Shown piece after piece: positions 11,690 through 24,230 of a DNA stretch of 64,000 nucleotides. The position numbers and the translations under genes were made by a program. The first letter of the stretch is position 1. Each line of letters starts with the position of its first letter. Origin of the DNA: Delphinapterus leucas (taxonomy: Eukaryota; Chordata; Mammalia; Artiodactyla; Monodontidae); the NCBI RefSeq assembly GCF_002288925.2, contig NW_022098050.1:2216725-2280724 (forward strand), in the 5' to 3' direction. The notes beneath the pieces are model-generated. The model searched no databases. It worked only from the letters and a program-made list of their open reading frames with translations, and was not told the origin of the DNA.

Positions 11690-12315
11690 TGCAGGGATGT
11701 AAAATAGTTAGAAAACAGTGTGTACATTTCTTAGAAAGTTAAAAATACACCTGTTATATAACCCAGCCGTTTTACTCCTGGGTGTTTACTCATGAGAAAT
11801 GAAAACATATGTCCATGCAGAGTTGTACATGAATGAACACATCAACTTTTTTGTAATAGCTAAAAACTGGAAACAGGTCAGATGTTAGGAACAGGTGAGT
11901 TGATTTTTTTAAATGGTGGTTATTCCATATGTGGACTACAACTCAGTAATAAAAAGGAGTGAACTATTGATACATTTAACAACATGGGTGAATCTCAAAA
12001 TGATCATGCTGAGTGAAAGAAGCCATATAGAAAAGGAGTACACGCTGTGTGATTCCATTTCTATGAAATTTTAGAAAATGCAAACTAATTTATAGTGAGA
12101 GACAACAAACCAATTGTTACTTAAAAACAGTGGAGGTGGGGTGGAAAGGGAGCAGTTATAAAGGGGCTTGAGGAGAATGTTGGGTGTGATATATATGTTC
12201 ATTATTTTTATTGTGATGGCTTCCTGGGTATATACATATGCTAAAACTTATCAAATTCTACCCATTAAATATGAATGGCATTTATACTTGTATGACAATG
12301 AAAGGTCAACAAGGC
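11690..12315 (+). repeat. Old L1M LINE 3' end
   Basis: Blocks match the ORF2 end and 3'UTR of ancient L1: 'cctgggtgtttactcatgag', 'atgtccatgcagagttgtac', 'aacaacatgggtgaatctc', 'gtgattccatttctatgaa', then 'cttatcaaattctacccatt'. It is sense on plus and has no intact frame. Confidence 0.8.
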
Positions 12316-12331
12316 TATTTTTAAAAATACA

Positions 12332-12719
12332 GGGACTTCCCTGGTGGTCCAGTGGTAGAGAATCCACCTTACAATGCAGGGTTCGCTGGTTAGACTCCAG
12401 GTCAGGGAACTAAGATCCTATGTGCCATAGGGCAGCTAAGCCCACGTGCCACAACTACTGAGCTCGCACGCCTCAACTAGAGCCCATGTGCCACAAACTA
12501 CAGAGCCCACGCACTCTGGAACCCACACGTGCCCTGGAGCCTGCATGCCACAACTAGAGAATAGAAAACCCTCTCACCACAACTAGAGAGAAGCCCATGC
12601 GCCACAACGAAGAGCCCACACGCCGCAACAGAGATCCTGCATGCCTCAACGAAGATCCCGTGTGCTGCAACTAAGACCTGACACAGCCAAAGATAAATTA
12701 AATAAATCCTTAAAAAAAT
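12332..12719 (+). repeat. Long CHR SINE
   Basis: Head gggacttccctggtggtcc, followed by repeated cacaactactgagc / acaactagagagaagccc units and an A-rich tail. At about 390 bp it is longer than the others because the 3' units are repeated more times. The flanks share aaaaatac (12323-12330 and just after the tail), consistent with a target-site duplication. Confidence 0.93.
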
Positions 12720-12729
12720 AAAAATACAT

Positions 12730-14639
12730 TTCTTCCATAAACTAAATTGATATAAAAATTTAACCTTTTCTTGGGTTGTTTTATTGCTTCTTTTAAATAG
12801 TGAGCTCAATTGGAGTTTTATCGCTAAAATTTAAACTTCAGCTTAGGGTCACTGTCAAAAGATGTCCTACACTCTGTAAAAGATTATTAATGCCCAGTAA
12901 TAAATTAGAAACTAGAGAGAGTGCTATTTTATATTGCAGTATGTCAGTTGAGTGTGTTTTATCTGTTATGTATGGATTTCAGCAAGTTCAGTACATGGAA
13001 ATATTTCTTTGTGTGTGTACATCTTCAATCCCACATGTATATCTACACTGCAGTTCTTTGAAGAGGCGAGCAGTTTATGAAAGTGTTCTCCTAGAGTGAT
13101 TTGAATCATCCTCGATTTTACATACAGCGATTGAGTCATAAAATTTTAATTTATGCATATATTATGAGGAGACTTCATTCAAAGGGAGACATACGCATAC
13201 AGTTATTGTAAGGAGCCATTTCTTATGTTTTTATTTATCAGTTTTTGGATAAAATTGGTTAATAATAAGCAACCTTTCGTAGGGTATTTTAACAGAATTC
13301 TGAATATTCTATATTTTAGTCTGCCAAACAGTAAAGTTATAAGGAATGTGATGCTTTATCATTATGTTAGGTCATCTGTGTAAAATAGGCTACATTTATT
13401 CCAAAATGAGAATTACTTTGAAACTTCTAATGCTTAGATATTTAAATGCCATGATTATGCTATAATGAATATTTAAATCTTTGGAGTCAGACATAGTTGC
13501 TGCTAATGCCAGTCAAATCTAAAATGACCAAAGAAACCCTGCTTTCATGAATAAGTAATCTTTCTCCTCATGAGTTTTTTGAATAGTCTGAGAATTCATG
13601 GGAGAATAGGAAAAACACTGTTTGAATGACATTTTATCTAAAAAAGTGGAACAACCACAGGAGCAGATGTAGTATATTAGAGTCTGCTTGACCTGTTCAC
13701 AAGGCTTTGTGAGTTTTGAACTCGAAATAAAATGCTTTGTTTGATTTTAAACATAGCTAACAATGTCAGTTTGGTATCTGAAGCCTTTATTATTCTCAGG
13801 AATTACATATTGGTAATCCAATATGAATTCTAAAATAATTTAATGGTTGCTGTTATTTTAACTTTATGATGGTAATAATGTTCTTTTATAAATAAGCCTC
13901 CTAAGTTTCAAAGGTCAGTATGACACTGCAGCTCTGACTATGAAATTTCGTACTGGTCATATTACTCTATTTTAAAACACTTTTTAATACCACAGTGAAC
14001 TGTGTAAAATTCTGTTTAAAATTTGAACTATATTATAGAAGTATTTTACTGATGGTAGAGCCAGGATGGTTCAGTTGTAAGGTGTATTATTAAAAGAAAA
14101 TTTCTCAACAGGATAATTAAAGGTGAGTACTAAGAAAGACCTTATATTAGACTTAAATCTCTACTGATACCAGTGGACTTGTAGTCTATTTGGGGAGTAT
14201 TCCTGAGGTTTCAGGATAGAGCAGTATCCATTGTACTTGTAAGGCCTCTCAAATCCATCTCCCAAAGAAAGGACAAGAAATATTATTTTCACAAAGCAGC
14301 TCATCTTGGAAACTAGAACCATGTATATCAAAAGCCTTATGCCTGTGGAGGGCAAAATTTCTCCACTGTAACTCAGAAGAAAATACAGAAATGGGAATCA
14401 TTGTTACTGTCTTAAAAAGCCATTGAAACAATGATAGGAAATTTTGTGATTTGTACTTTTATTACTCCTAAACTTTGCACATCTAATTAAAATTTAATAT
14501 TTACTAAACATCTAAGTAGTGTGCCATGGAAAAGGTATCCAGATAAGTATAGAACAGACCTGCATTTCTCAAGCATTTTATTATTCAGTGGATAGAGGAA
14601 GTGGTCATTAGACATGTACCTAACTGATAATAATACACA
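12730..14639. other. No recognised gene; AT-rich single-copy DNA
   Basis: Open frames of 60-99 codons occur on both strands (12800-13099 plus, 14161-14355 minus) without domain content or splice context. No young repeat is visible. Confidence 0.5.
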
Positions 14640-14830
14640 GTAAATTGTGATAAGTGCTATGTATTTATTACCATTTATTAATTCAGTAACTATTTATAGC
14701 CTGGCTTCATTGCTGGGAAGATCAAAATGCCTAAAGTATGATCCCTGGTGTCAAAGAGCTCACAGTATAAAGTGGAAGGTAAGCACAAACAGTATAGAAT
14801 GATAAAATCTATACTAGAAGCTTCACAGGG
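14640..14830 (+). repeat. Possible ancient repeat fragment
   Basis: The order 'tatttattaattcagtaac', 'tgatccctggtgtcaaagag', 'ctcacagtataaagtgg' and 'agaatgataaaatctatac' resembles the start of the ancient repeat also seen near 34880. It is weakly conserved, so this is only a suggestion. Confidence 0.35.
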
Positions 14831-16959
14831 AGGGTAGAGGCAGAAGCATCGGCATCTTGTTCTTTTTGTGAACAGGTATTCTTGAGGAACTTCTTTCTAG
14901 TGGCTTTCACTGTTGTATAGGGTGTGTTTGCAAAACAAGTAGTACAATAGAGGGAATAATTCAAAATGTGCCGCCTTGTTACATTATTGTTCCTCTTTCA
15001 AGGAAACATGTATAGATACTTAACCCAATGGGCTCAAATGGGTAAAAACACCGTAAGTAAATTTAATGTATTTCTTCTTGAATTTTACCAATATTTGTTA
15101 CTGTAGATCAGCCTTTGTACACTCTTCAAAGTAATTAAAAATGAAACATCTTATTTTAAATATCCTTGTAGTTTGAATTTCTAGGTACCGAAGAGGCTTT
15201 ATAGGTATATCCATACAGAAAAGAAGCAGAAAGTACATTTGGATAATGATTGTCTTTTCAGTGTGCCAATGTATCATTTGCTATGGAGGTTTTTACATAC
15301 CAGGTATTCAAACATTGTGTGTATGTGTCTTAGTATAGCATCAGTATAGTAACTGTAAAGCATTTCAAGTTTTAAGCCATTTTTATGGACTTAATTGTGA
15401 AATTTGGAAAATGTTTTTAAACAGAATAATAGATATACACATAGACACATACACAGATATATATGTATTTCCAATAGGTGTCTGAAAGTTATATATTTCC
15501 TAGAGTCATATGTTATTGAACAAAAACCAATGGTGAATTGCAAACAAGAAAAAACTATTATATTTTATTATTTTTTAAAATTGGGATTGTGGATTATATT
15601 TAATAGTAAATCAGTGCTTCACGTTTTTCTTTATTTTTAACATTGTTATTGAATATAACTCTTCCCTATAAACTCTGACCACATGATATGATTCAGTGTG
15701 AAAATGTTAGAAGCAAATTGAATAATGAGAAAAGGTATAGTGTTTACTTGTACTAGGACATTTTAAGAGGAAAGAAAACATGGAAGGAGCATTCTGAATG
15801 AGTGGTGAATCACTACCACACATTGCATATTGCCTCCATGAATTAATAGAAGGTGGATTTGTGTGCCCACAATCTGCTTCGATAGACTAAAAATGACAGT
15901 CGAGTCTCTCCTTGCTTACAACAAATGATTCTTTCTCAAAAACCTTTAATCATCTAAATATCACCAATGCAAAAATAGGACCCAGGTGAATCAAAGAGTT
16001 CTTTCTTTGAGCCTTTAGGAAATAGACATTACCATAGCAAAAAGGGACTTTCTATTATAAGGTTTTAATACCTCTGCTTTATTTTCCATTGCAACAGAGG
16101 TTTACAAAGGTAGGCCTGAAGGCTGTGTTAGGATTTTCTAGAGCTTCACCATAGTCGTGGTGGTTGTTGAAGGGAAGGAACCTTAAGTACATGCAGGAGA
16201 AAAAAAAGCCAGACTTTAAAAAGAATCTCAATCTGTTTATTAAAGATGACCGTCACTACATGCATATAATGGACAGTTATGCTGAAGAAGTGTAGTATTC
16301 ATACAGGGTTGCAGTTTTCTCTGACATAATATTATTTGGAAGATCTATACTTATCATCACACCAGTGATGGTAGGTGTGTAGCTCCTTTTAAAAACAGTT
16401 GATATGCTTTAAAATATATTAAATCTCCTTTCTTCTAATTATGACCTTGTTGATTGTCCAAGTCAGTAATTTGCCTTGACACTCATTACATTCCATTTTC
16501 TCAATGCAAAATTGTCTGTATCTACATGGACATATCATTTATTATTGTTCCATAATAAAATAATAGAATCCTCATTTGCATGGTCATGGAAATCATTAAA
16601 TCTGACTCAGTTCTCAGTTTCATTTCCCCCTTTCACCATCTCCAATTCATGATTATCAACCCTTACATCGAAATTTTCTGATTAAAGAAAATTCACACTG
16701 TGCTAATTTCCAAATTTCTGCTCTGATTGTGTCATACTTTTCCTCCGGCAGTTGATCTATGTCTTATGTTTTATTGCTTTATGGACCAGACCAGTGTTTT
16801 ATAGGATGTCTAGTAATGTTTTAGGTCATTCAATTAATCATTCCTCAGTGTGTTTATATATTAATCCATTGATGCGCTCATTCATTCATGCATTTGCAAA
16901 TACATTTGGAAGGCCTACCATATTCTTAGAATTCTACAGAGAACTTGAGAAATAGAAAT
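14831..16959. other. No recognised gene; AT-rich single-copy DNA
   Basis: There are only short chance frames (15404-15640 plus, 16752-16955 plus). No recognised repeat, RNA gene or exon. Confidence 0.5.
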
Positions 16960-18330
16960 GACTACTTGGTCTTGTCATCCCAAAGACTGCACAGTATAGT
17001 GAGGGCAAGAGATACTTAAGCAGATAATTATAAAATAATGTGATAAATGCAGTAATATGCATCTTCATGGGATATTCTGGAAACATTTGGGAGGAGCATC
17101 TTATCCTAGGGTGTCAGGAGAAGCTTGATGAGTAATCAAAGGCTGGGTCTTAAAGGACAAGTGAATGTTGACCAGGTAAGGAGAATATTCTGAGATGAAG
17201 GGACTTGAGCAAACACAAAGGGGGGGAAGAGCAGCATTGTGCTTGCAGGGAACTATTAGAAATGTAGTGTTGGCAGATCTTAAAGCATGAGGCATTTGAT
17301 GTCAAAAGAGACTCAGGACAGTTAGGCAGGGGTCAGATCATGGAGTGGCTTTTAAATCATGTTAAAGAACTTGGACTTCATCTGTGGGTGATTATTAACC
17401 ACTGAGGAGTTTTAAGCAGGAGAGTGATCTGGTCAGATTTATACTTTAGATGAATCTACTGGCTGTATGTCACAGGGATATGTTAGGAGATCATCAGAAT
17501 AGTCCAGAGAAGCAAGGATGCAAATGAGGATTTGGACTCCAGGAATGATTACCAAAATTATAATGAAAATGTTCTGGAATTTGGTGAATTGTGAATATAC
17601 TAAATATTGTGACTATACTAAAGTCCAGTGAATTGTACACTTCACAGGAGTGAATTTTGTGGTGTGTGATTTATGCCTCAAAAGAGCTGTCATTTAAAAA
17701 GGCCTTAGTGGTGAATGAAAAATGGAGAGAGATGGAAATACCTGAGAAGATTTACAAGTTTCATGCTTTGGTGACTGGGTAGATGATTGTGCTACAAAAT
17801 ATAATGTGCTACAAAATACAATGTCCCCAGAGAAGGGGACATTGTTGGCTGGAAGGGGTAGTGATATTGGGGGGTAGGTGGTATTGATTTCAGATGTAGA
17901 GAGTTTGAGGTCTGTGTAGCATCCACTTGCACTTGAACCGGTGGTTGGCCTACTCCATAGATATAAATTTGGTAATACCTATCGTAGAGTTTCAGTAGCT
18001 CCCCCAATTTTTCTGCCCCCATGTATTCCAGAAGTACAACAGAATTTCATTAGTGGCATCCCTCTTGGCATGCCAGTGATTCTCATTCCAGAAATAAGGT
18101 ATATTAGAATCTACCATGTGGAGAATTATAGTTTAAAAAGGCCTGCCTATCAGAGATGTTAATGTGCCATGTCCTTCATTAGAAATTATTGATATCGGTG
18201 ATGGTTCAAACCATGAGGTTAGGTACAGTTACCTAGAGTTTTATGTCAAGTGAGGAGAACATTTAAGGGGTCAGAGGGGGAAGTACAGTACCAGAATGCT
18301 CAAATGAAGAATGAAAACCAACTGGAGGAA
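16960..18330 (+). repeat. Long ancient interspersed repeat, interrupted by an L1M tail
   Basis: Blocks such as 'gggaggagcatcttatcc', 'gagatgaagggacttgagc', 'ggggtcagatcatggagtgg', 'gaacttggacttcatctgtg' and 'tttaagcaggagagtgatct' follow the order of an old mammal-wide repeat. It seems to resume after 17700 ('tttggtgactgggtagatg', 'tagatataaatttggt'). I do not name the family. The frames at 17792-18022 and 17941-18162 fall inside it and are not genes. Confidence 0.5.
17540..17692 (+). repeat. L1M 3' tail inside the ancient repeat
   Basis: The run 'aaaatgttctggaatttgg', 'gtgaatatactaaatattg', 'gtgaattgtacacttcac' and 'gtgatttatgcctcaaaag' is the typical end of an old L1 3'UTR, with an A-run at the end. 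It splits the surrounding repeat and so inserted after it. Confidence 0.75.
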
Positions 18331-19018
18331 AGACTCTTGGCAAATCACTGTTTTAAAATTATTATTTATTTAGTAAATGAATAAATAAGGAAATGAATGT
18401 GATTTCAAGGAAACCAGTGGAAGAATTTCAGGAATGATAGAATGATCAAACATTTCATAATGAAGAGATAAATTCAGTAAGATGAAACAAACTTATCCAT
18501 TGGATTTGGCAATAAGGAGGGCTTAGGTGACCTTAGTAAGTTGAATTTCAGGGATGACTAGTGAAGTAGTTAGTAATTCTGCAGTGGTCTGTTTTATTCA
18601 TCCCATTCTCTATTCTTTGTAAATCTCTGCCTTAAATCCTAGAAATAAAAGTTCCACAGGTATTTGTTATACAAGCTATACATACTGACATGTAAAAACA
18701 TTTCATTATGCACTGTTGAAGCACACATTTCTACCAGCGTTTCTGTCATTGAGAGAGATCCCTTTTCCCTTTCCTACTTTGTGCTTTCTTTTTCTTTGAT
18801 TCTTCCCTGGATCCCTCCTTTTTCTCTATCATTCAAAAATTAATAATCAGTTTTACTCAGTGTCTTCCTTGCCTGTGACTAAAAGCAGGGGGCTGTCTTT
18901 CTGTTTTGTGTGACAACAGCAACAAGTTTTATTTGAACCCTTCATATATTTCCAACTTCCTTTTCCTTCCTTAATTAAGGATGGAGAATTCCAGAGTTAG
19001 GTCTACAACTATCCTTCC
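18331..19018. other. No recognised feature
   Basis: AT-rich, pyrimidine-rich in its second half. No repeat or gene recognised. Confidence 0.5.
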
Positions 19019-19031
19019 TATTTTTTTTAAT

Positions 19032-19356
19032 TTGTTTAATTTATTTATTTTTGGCTGCGTTGGGTCTTTGTTGCTGCACGCGGGCTTTCTCTGGTTGCCG
19101 CGAGCAGGGGCTACTCTTTGTTGCGGTGTGTGGGCTTCTCACTGCAGTGGCTTCTCTTGTTGCAGAGCACGGTCTCTAGGCACGTGGCCTTCAGTAGTTG
19201 TGGCTCGCGGGCTCTAGAGCACAGGCTCAGTAGCTGTGGCGTACGGGCTTAGTTGCTCCACAGCATGTGGGATCTTCCTGGACCAGGGCTCGAACCCGTG
19301 TCCCCTGCATTGGCAGGGGATTCTTAACCACTGCGCCACCAGGGAAGCCCCTTTAT
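19032..19356 (-). repeat. Long CHR SINE, antisense
   Basis: The complement of the full CHR SINE: 'tttggctgcgttgggtcttt' at the tail side through 'ctgcgccaccagggaagccc' at the head. It is flanked by a perfect 13-bp target-site duplication (tattttttttaat at 19019-19031 and 19357-19369). Confidence 0.96.
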
Positions 19357-19369
19357 TATTTTTTTTAAT

Positions 19370-21510
19370 ACATATATACTGACTCCTTCACTCACTGCCC
19401 TCAACTGTTCATTAAACTGTACTTTTGAAGTGCAGTGATCTCTATTATCAGTCTAGTGGCATTTGATAATCTTCATTCTCCCTGAAATTCAGGCAAAAGT
19501 AGAGATGGTTAATTACCCCTTTTTCCACTTTTTGGATTTCTTTCTGGAATTTCTTACCTGCCTGATGTCCTGATTCTTTCTCTGCATTCCACTGGCACCT
19601 CCACCAGCTCCTTTAGTGGTTCTCTTCATTCCTCCCTTCCGATGTTTGTATACACAAGGCGACAGCTTTTACCCTCTGTGCTATTCTCCCTTTTCACCCC
19701 CACCTTTCTCAAGACACTTCTCACCACCTCTGTGTCACCAGTTTTGCAATGTATATCCCTCCCTAGTCTCTGCCTCCTACTAGACCTTGTCTGCTCTCTC
19801 TCACTTTCACCTAAATACTTTCACTTATCGTTCCTACTGTAACTTTAAATTTGATATGCTTAAAGCTGTATTTGATAGATAAGTAGATTTCTTGCTTGAT
19901 AGAGAGGCAACACATGTCATTAATGTGCACCAAGAAAATATTATTTCAAATACAGAATTCAATTGATCAGGATGTAGAAAAGCATAATAAAAAGTGAACA
20001 TTGAGAAAATAAAATTTCTTTTGCAATTCTCTTTTTTAGTTCCAAACATTGCGCAAATAGTTTTGAAATGCACATCTGCCACAATAATGTTAAATGTTTA
20101 TCAGAGTTATCAGAGTCCTAAATTAGCTTAGAAATCCCATCTTGAAATTAAAAAACAAAAATTCACCTTTCTTCTTTGAGGGCTTATGCTTAAAGCTGCC
20201 ATTATTCTTTCTCACCTAACACCCAAAACTGCACCTCATTTGATTACTTGTTTCCTGATTGAGCAGTAATTTAATGCAATAGTCTTGCTTAAACAAGTAT
20301 TACAAGGTAGAGTGGATTATATTTAACCCTTTATCACAAACCTTTAGGCTTTATAGGAGTATTAAATAACTATTGATTTTAATGTGTAACATTGTCATCA
20401 TTCTTCTGATTTAAAAACCGGATGGAATCTCCAGTAAACCACTCACTGCAGCCCACACTTGTTAGCATAATCAATTTATCACACTTGTTTTACAAAGTTG
20501 TAAGAAAACCCCACAGAAGGGTGTTACTAAAAATTACAGCTGACGTAAGCTTTTCATATCATGCCAAAGGAAGGGCACTTGACACTACTAAGAAATAAAC
20601 TCTACTGCAGCTTCTTTAGTCATTTGTCAAGATGTATTATGTGCTTGTCAATATCAAGGGGTAAACACTGTCATTAATCTACAAGTGAGGAAAAATAAGT
20701 AACCACATCAGTGTTCGGGTGCCTGGCTTTTAATGGTAATTCATCTTTATTGCATTTTTCTTCCTTTTAAATTTTCTCCTGTTGTTCCCTTTTCCTAAAA
20801 TGTGCAGTTACATTGTAATGTTTGGAAAATATATATAATGCATTATTACGATGTTGGCCATTGTGAAATTTGCTGGGTGTGCTTAGTAAGACAGGCACTG
20901 ACAATGCAGTAGTTAAACTGAGCCAGCATAGATTAGACTAAATGAGAACTCACCAGCTATAAATTTAACAAAGAGTTCATTTTCTAAAGTGATTGCTTTA
21001 TGCATTTGCAAATAGGAAATAACAGAACATCCAACTGTTTTTTTCCTAGACAAATAAAAAACTTGGATCTTGAAAAGCTTTCTTTAGAACCTTTAAATAG
21101 TTATTTTAATTTTAGATGCTGTCGCTGATGTGTTATGCAAAAGAGGGATATTACTTATAGTGGATGTGAAATGAGATTGCATTTATAGCATCTATTATTT
21201 GACTTAAATTGCCACTTATGTCTTGATATCTTTCTATGGAGAATCTATGAGTTATCTGTATTAATTAGGTGAATATTCAAATGAATGTTAATGTGTTATA
21301 TGACAATGTTTTATGTCCATCAGATTTTCCTACAAAATCTATTGGCATTAGATTTCTCCTTTGTAGGATTTCTAGTTAAAACGAATATATTAGCAGTGTA
21401 CCCTGTTTATCTAGCAATTCAGTAACAGTTACTCTCAAAGAATTAACAAATCAGAAGCATAACCGTGAAAATAGTTAAACTCCAGGCGATACAAAGGCTG
21501 ATTGCCAAAA
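19370..21510. other. No recognised gene; mostly single-copy DNA
   Basis: 19400-19850 is pyrimidine-rich and may hold a decayed L2-like tail. 20400-21450 looks single-copy, with stretches such as 'cagctataaatttaacaaag' but no open frame. It is a reasonable place to look for conserved non-coding sequence; nothing in the sequence proves it. Confidence 0.45.
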
Positions 21511-21514
21511 TAAT

Positions 21515-21745
21515 AATAAATAATAATAACTCACTATTTATTGGGTTTATATCTGTGTCAGATATTGTACGATGTCTCATGTAATCTGTTGAGGAACACT
21601 ATGAGGTATGTATTATCATACTGATAAATTAAATGCCCTTCTTAAGACCACACAGCTAGTAAGTCATGAAACTTGGATTTGAACTCAAGTCTGCCTGGCT
21701 CAGAAATCTCAGCTATTATGCAGTGGGTTACACTGCCTCTTAGAG
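21515..21745 (-). repeat. MIR SINE, antisense
   Basis: The complement of MIR: 'accacacagctagtaagtca', 'ggatttgaactcaagtctg', 'cctggctcagaaatctc'. A short (AAT)n stretch (about 21511-21532) lies at its edge. Confidence 0.85.
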
Positions 21746-21904
21746 CATTTGCCCACGGAAAATCTTAGATTTTACTGTGAAAGATGTCAGGTGTGTTTAC
21801 GTAAGTCATTAAAACACCTTAATTAGACATGAGGTCTCTGCTTTCGTGAAATCCTGTATTTTTTGGAGTTGTAATTGGCAGTTCTTGTATACCGAACATG
21901 ATAG

Positions 21905-22155
21905 GTTGAATCGCATAGTGATTAACAGCACAGATTCTGGACACCAGCTGCCTGGGTTCAGATTATGGCGGTGACGGCTTGTAGATGTGTGACTGTAGGC
22001 AAGTTAACTTAAATGTTCTATGCCACAGTCTAATGGCCTGTAAAATAGGCATACTTACGTTGTGTTATTATGAATAATAAACGTTGTAAAAATGTAAAGC
22101 AATTGAGACAAGGCCTGCAAAATTGCAACTGCTTAGTGAACGGCAGCTATGGCTT
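21905..22155 (+). repeat. MIR SINE
   Basis: Sense MIR: 'gcatagtgattaacagcaca', 'gctgcctgggttcagattat', 'gtgtgactgtaggcaagtta', then 'gcctgtaaaataggcatac'. Confidence 0.9.
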
Positions 22156-22308
22156 ACAATTTTAAGAATCAGTGTCTCCAGCTCATGTATTTCTTAACAT
22201 GAATGAGAATATACCTTCCACTTAGTTCTGGAGTGTCCTTAATATCAGTACTACTTTCCACATTTTCTCCCCATCCCTACCTTGATTCATTCCCATTCAT
22301 TCATGCTC

Positions 22309-22334
22309 TGTCTCTCTCTCTCTCTCTCTCTCTC
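22309..22334. repeat. (TC)n microsatellite
   Basis: A run of about 13 TC units directly upstream of the L1M tail that follows. Confidence 0.95.
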
Positions 22335-22865
22335 AACAGCTTTATTGTGATAGAATTCAAATAGCATCCAGTTCACCTATTTACAGTATACGACTCAATG
22401 GTTTTAATATATTCACAGGCTTGTGCAAACATCACCACAGTCTAATCTTGGAACAATTTGGTTCTTCCTAAAAGAGATACTGTACCCATATCCCTCCTCT
22501 CCCTGCCCAGCCCTAGGTAACGAGTCATCTACTTTCTGTCTCTATGGATTTGCCTATTCTGGACATTTCCTATAAATGGAATTATGTGACATGAGGTCTT
22601 TTTTGCCTGGATAGTTTACCTAGCATAATGTTTCGAAGTTCTTTCATGTGGTAGTGTGTATCCATACTCGATTCCTTTTCTTGCGGAAAAATATTGCATT
22701 GTGTGACTATACCAAATTTTATTTATCTGTTTATCAGTTATATTCGTTTGGGTTATTTCCAGTTTTTGGCCATTATGGGTAATGCTGCTATGAACATTCA
22801 TGCACGAACATGAACACGTTTTCATTTTTCTTGGATGTATACCTAGGAGTGGAATTGTTGGGTTG
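22335..22865 (-). repeat. Old L1M LINE 3' end, antisense
   Basis: The complement of an ancient L1 3' end: 'agctttattgtgatagaatt', 'atagcatccagttcacctat', 'ctctatggatttgcctattc', 'ggccattatgggtaatgctg', 'tacctaggagtggaattg'. The 92-codon minus-strand frame at 22616-22894 is a remnant of ORF2 (IKMWYSHTM-like). Confidence 0.88.
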
Positions 22866-23338
22866 ACAGCCTGATTGTATCTTGTGAGAACCACTGTGGC
22901 CTACTTGGTCTTCCAGCTTCTGGCCTGGCTCATTCATGAATGTTTTTACACTGTTGCCAGGGTGATCTTTCTGAATCTTAAATATGATCATGTTATTCTC
23001 ACATTCATGGCCTTCAGTGGCTCTTCTATTGTTTGGGAAATCAACTATGAACAACCAAGATAAAGATCTCTGCTTTGGTATAGGCCACATTCTACCGGAT
23101 GGATCTTTATGTCCTAATTTTGCATTAACGTTTTACCATTTTGTCATTCACCCTCTTCATTCTAGCATATGCTTTTGTCCTTTTTTCTACCTTCAGTGTG
23201 CTAACACCTTCATGTTTTTCAAACATTACCTTTAACTGAAGCATTACCTTCTATGAGAAATCTTCTCAGACACAGGTCTCTACCCTAATCCTCATACCCT
23301 TCAGATTTAGATGTGTCTTCTCAGGTGACTCATAACAT
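22866..23338. other. No clear feature; possible decayed L2-like DNA
   Basis: Blocks such as 'gggtgatctttctgaatct' and 'gccttcagtggctcttctat' recall an old LINE tail, as at 55520-56080, but the match is too weak to claim. The overlapping 60-100-codon frames have no protein signature. Confidence 0.35.
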
Positions 23339-23347
23339 GTTCTTCAA

Positions 23348-23591
23348 GGTTAGCAGACATATGGTTCTATCCAAATGTCCATAAGACATTTGGTCTGCAC
23401 CAAAAAGTCCTTGATATTTGGTCCTATCCAAAACGTCCATGAACATATGTGGTCCATGCCAAATGGTTTTGGACAGGACCAAATATCAAGGACCTTTTGG
23501 CTTGGACTAAATAAGACAAAATATCAAGGACCTTTTGGTGTGGACCAAATGTCTTATGGACATTTTGGATGGGACCAAGTGTGCTGCAAGG
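23348..23591. mobile_element. Palindromic MITE-like DNA transposon relic
   Basis: About 244 bp made almost wholly of inverted repeats. The outer arms 23362-23418 and 23521-23577 are near-complements of each other (ataagacatttggtc against its complement). A second inner copy of part of the right arm lies at 23466-23508 and pairs with 23391-23434 (ccttgatatttggtcct). A 9-bp direct repeat, gttcttcaa, flanks it at 23339-23347 and 23592-23600, as expected for a target-site duplication. It has no coding capacity. I cannot name the superfamily; the 8-9 bp duplication would fit hAT or Merlin. Confidence 0.7.
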
Positions 23592-24059
23592 GTTCTTCAA
23601 ACACACATCATAGCCTACAACATATTCTATTATAATAGACTATTTGTTTGCCTTTTCCACTAAACCATGAGAACCTACAGAAGAACCTTAACTTTCTTTA
23701 TAGTGTGTGTTGCCAGCACAAGGAGTTAATAATTCCTGGAAGAAAGAATTGGAAGAATAGTGTCTCAACATAGACAATTATAAACAATTATGAACAATTA
23801 TAAATAGCACGACCATGCATCATCCTTGAAATCAGGCCCCATTAAAATAAATTACTACTAAAATCAAAATAAATTCTGTATGTGCTTTGATAATAAAAAA
23901 TACATTCCTCCTTTGGTCTATTTTTCATTACACCGTGGTGCCTAGGAGTAAAGATAAATATGAAAAGACTCTCAGCTACATGACTTTCTAAGTTGTATTG
24001 TTGGCAAGTTATTCTGAATCGTGGAATAATAGTAATGTGTCGTGTTTGCATCTCTCCTT

Positions 24060-24230
24060 ATAGAGATACTTATTTTATATTAACTTTCCAACATCCCTTT
24101 GAGAGGGGCATGGCAAATTACTCATTTCTATCTTACATGTCAAAACATTGAGGCTCAGTAAGTAACCAGAATCACAACACTTCTTCTAAAGGTGCTAAAT
24201 GTCTGTTGAATTTAAGTCCAAACTTAACAG
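24060..24230 (-). repeat. Probable MIR fragment, antisense
   Basis: Weak complement of MIR: 'atgtcaaaacattgaggctc', 'agtaagtaaccagaatcac', then a tgaatttaagtccaaac block. Confidence 0.5.

Noticed and set aside
23362..23577. The repeated hairpin arms as a CRISPR array or microRNA gene
   Set aside because: There are only two or three irregular units without equal spacers, and the host is a mammal. The flanking 9-bp duplication fits a transposon better. A microRNA could only be claimed with small-RNA data.
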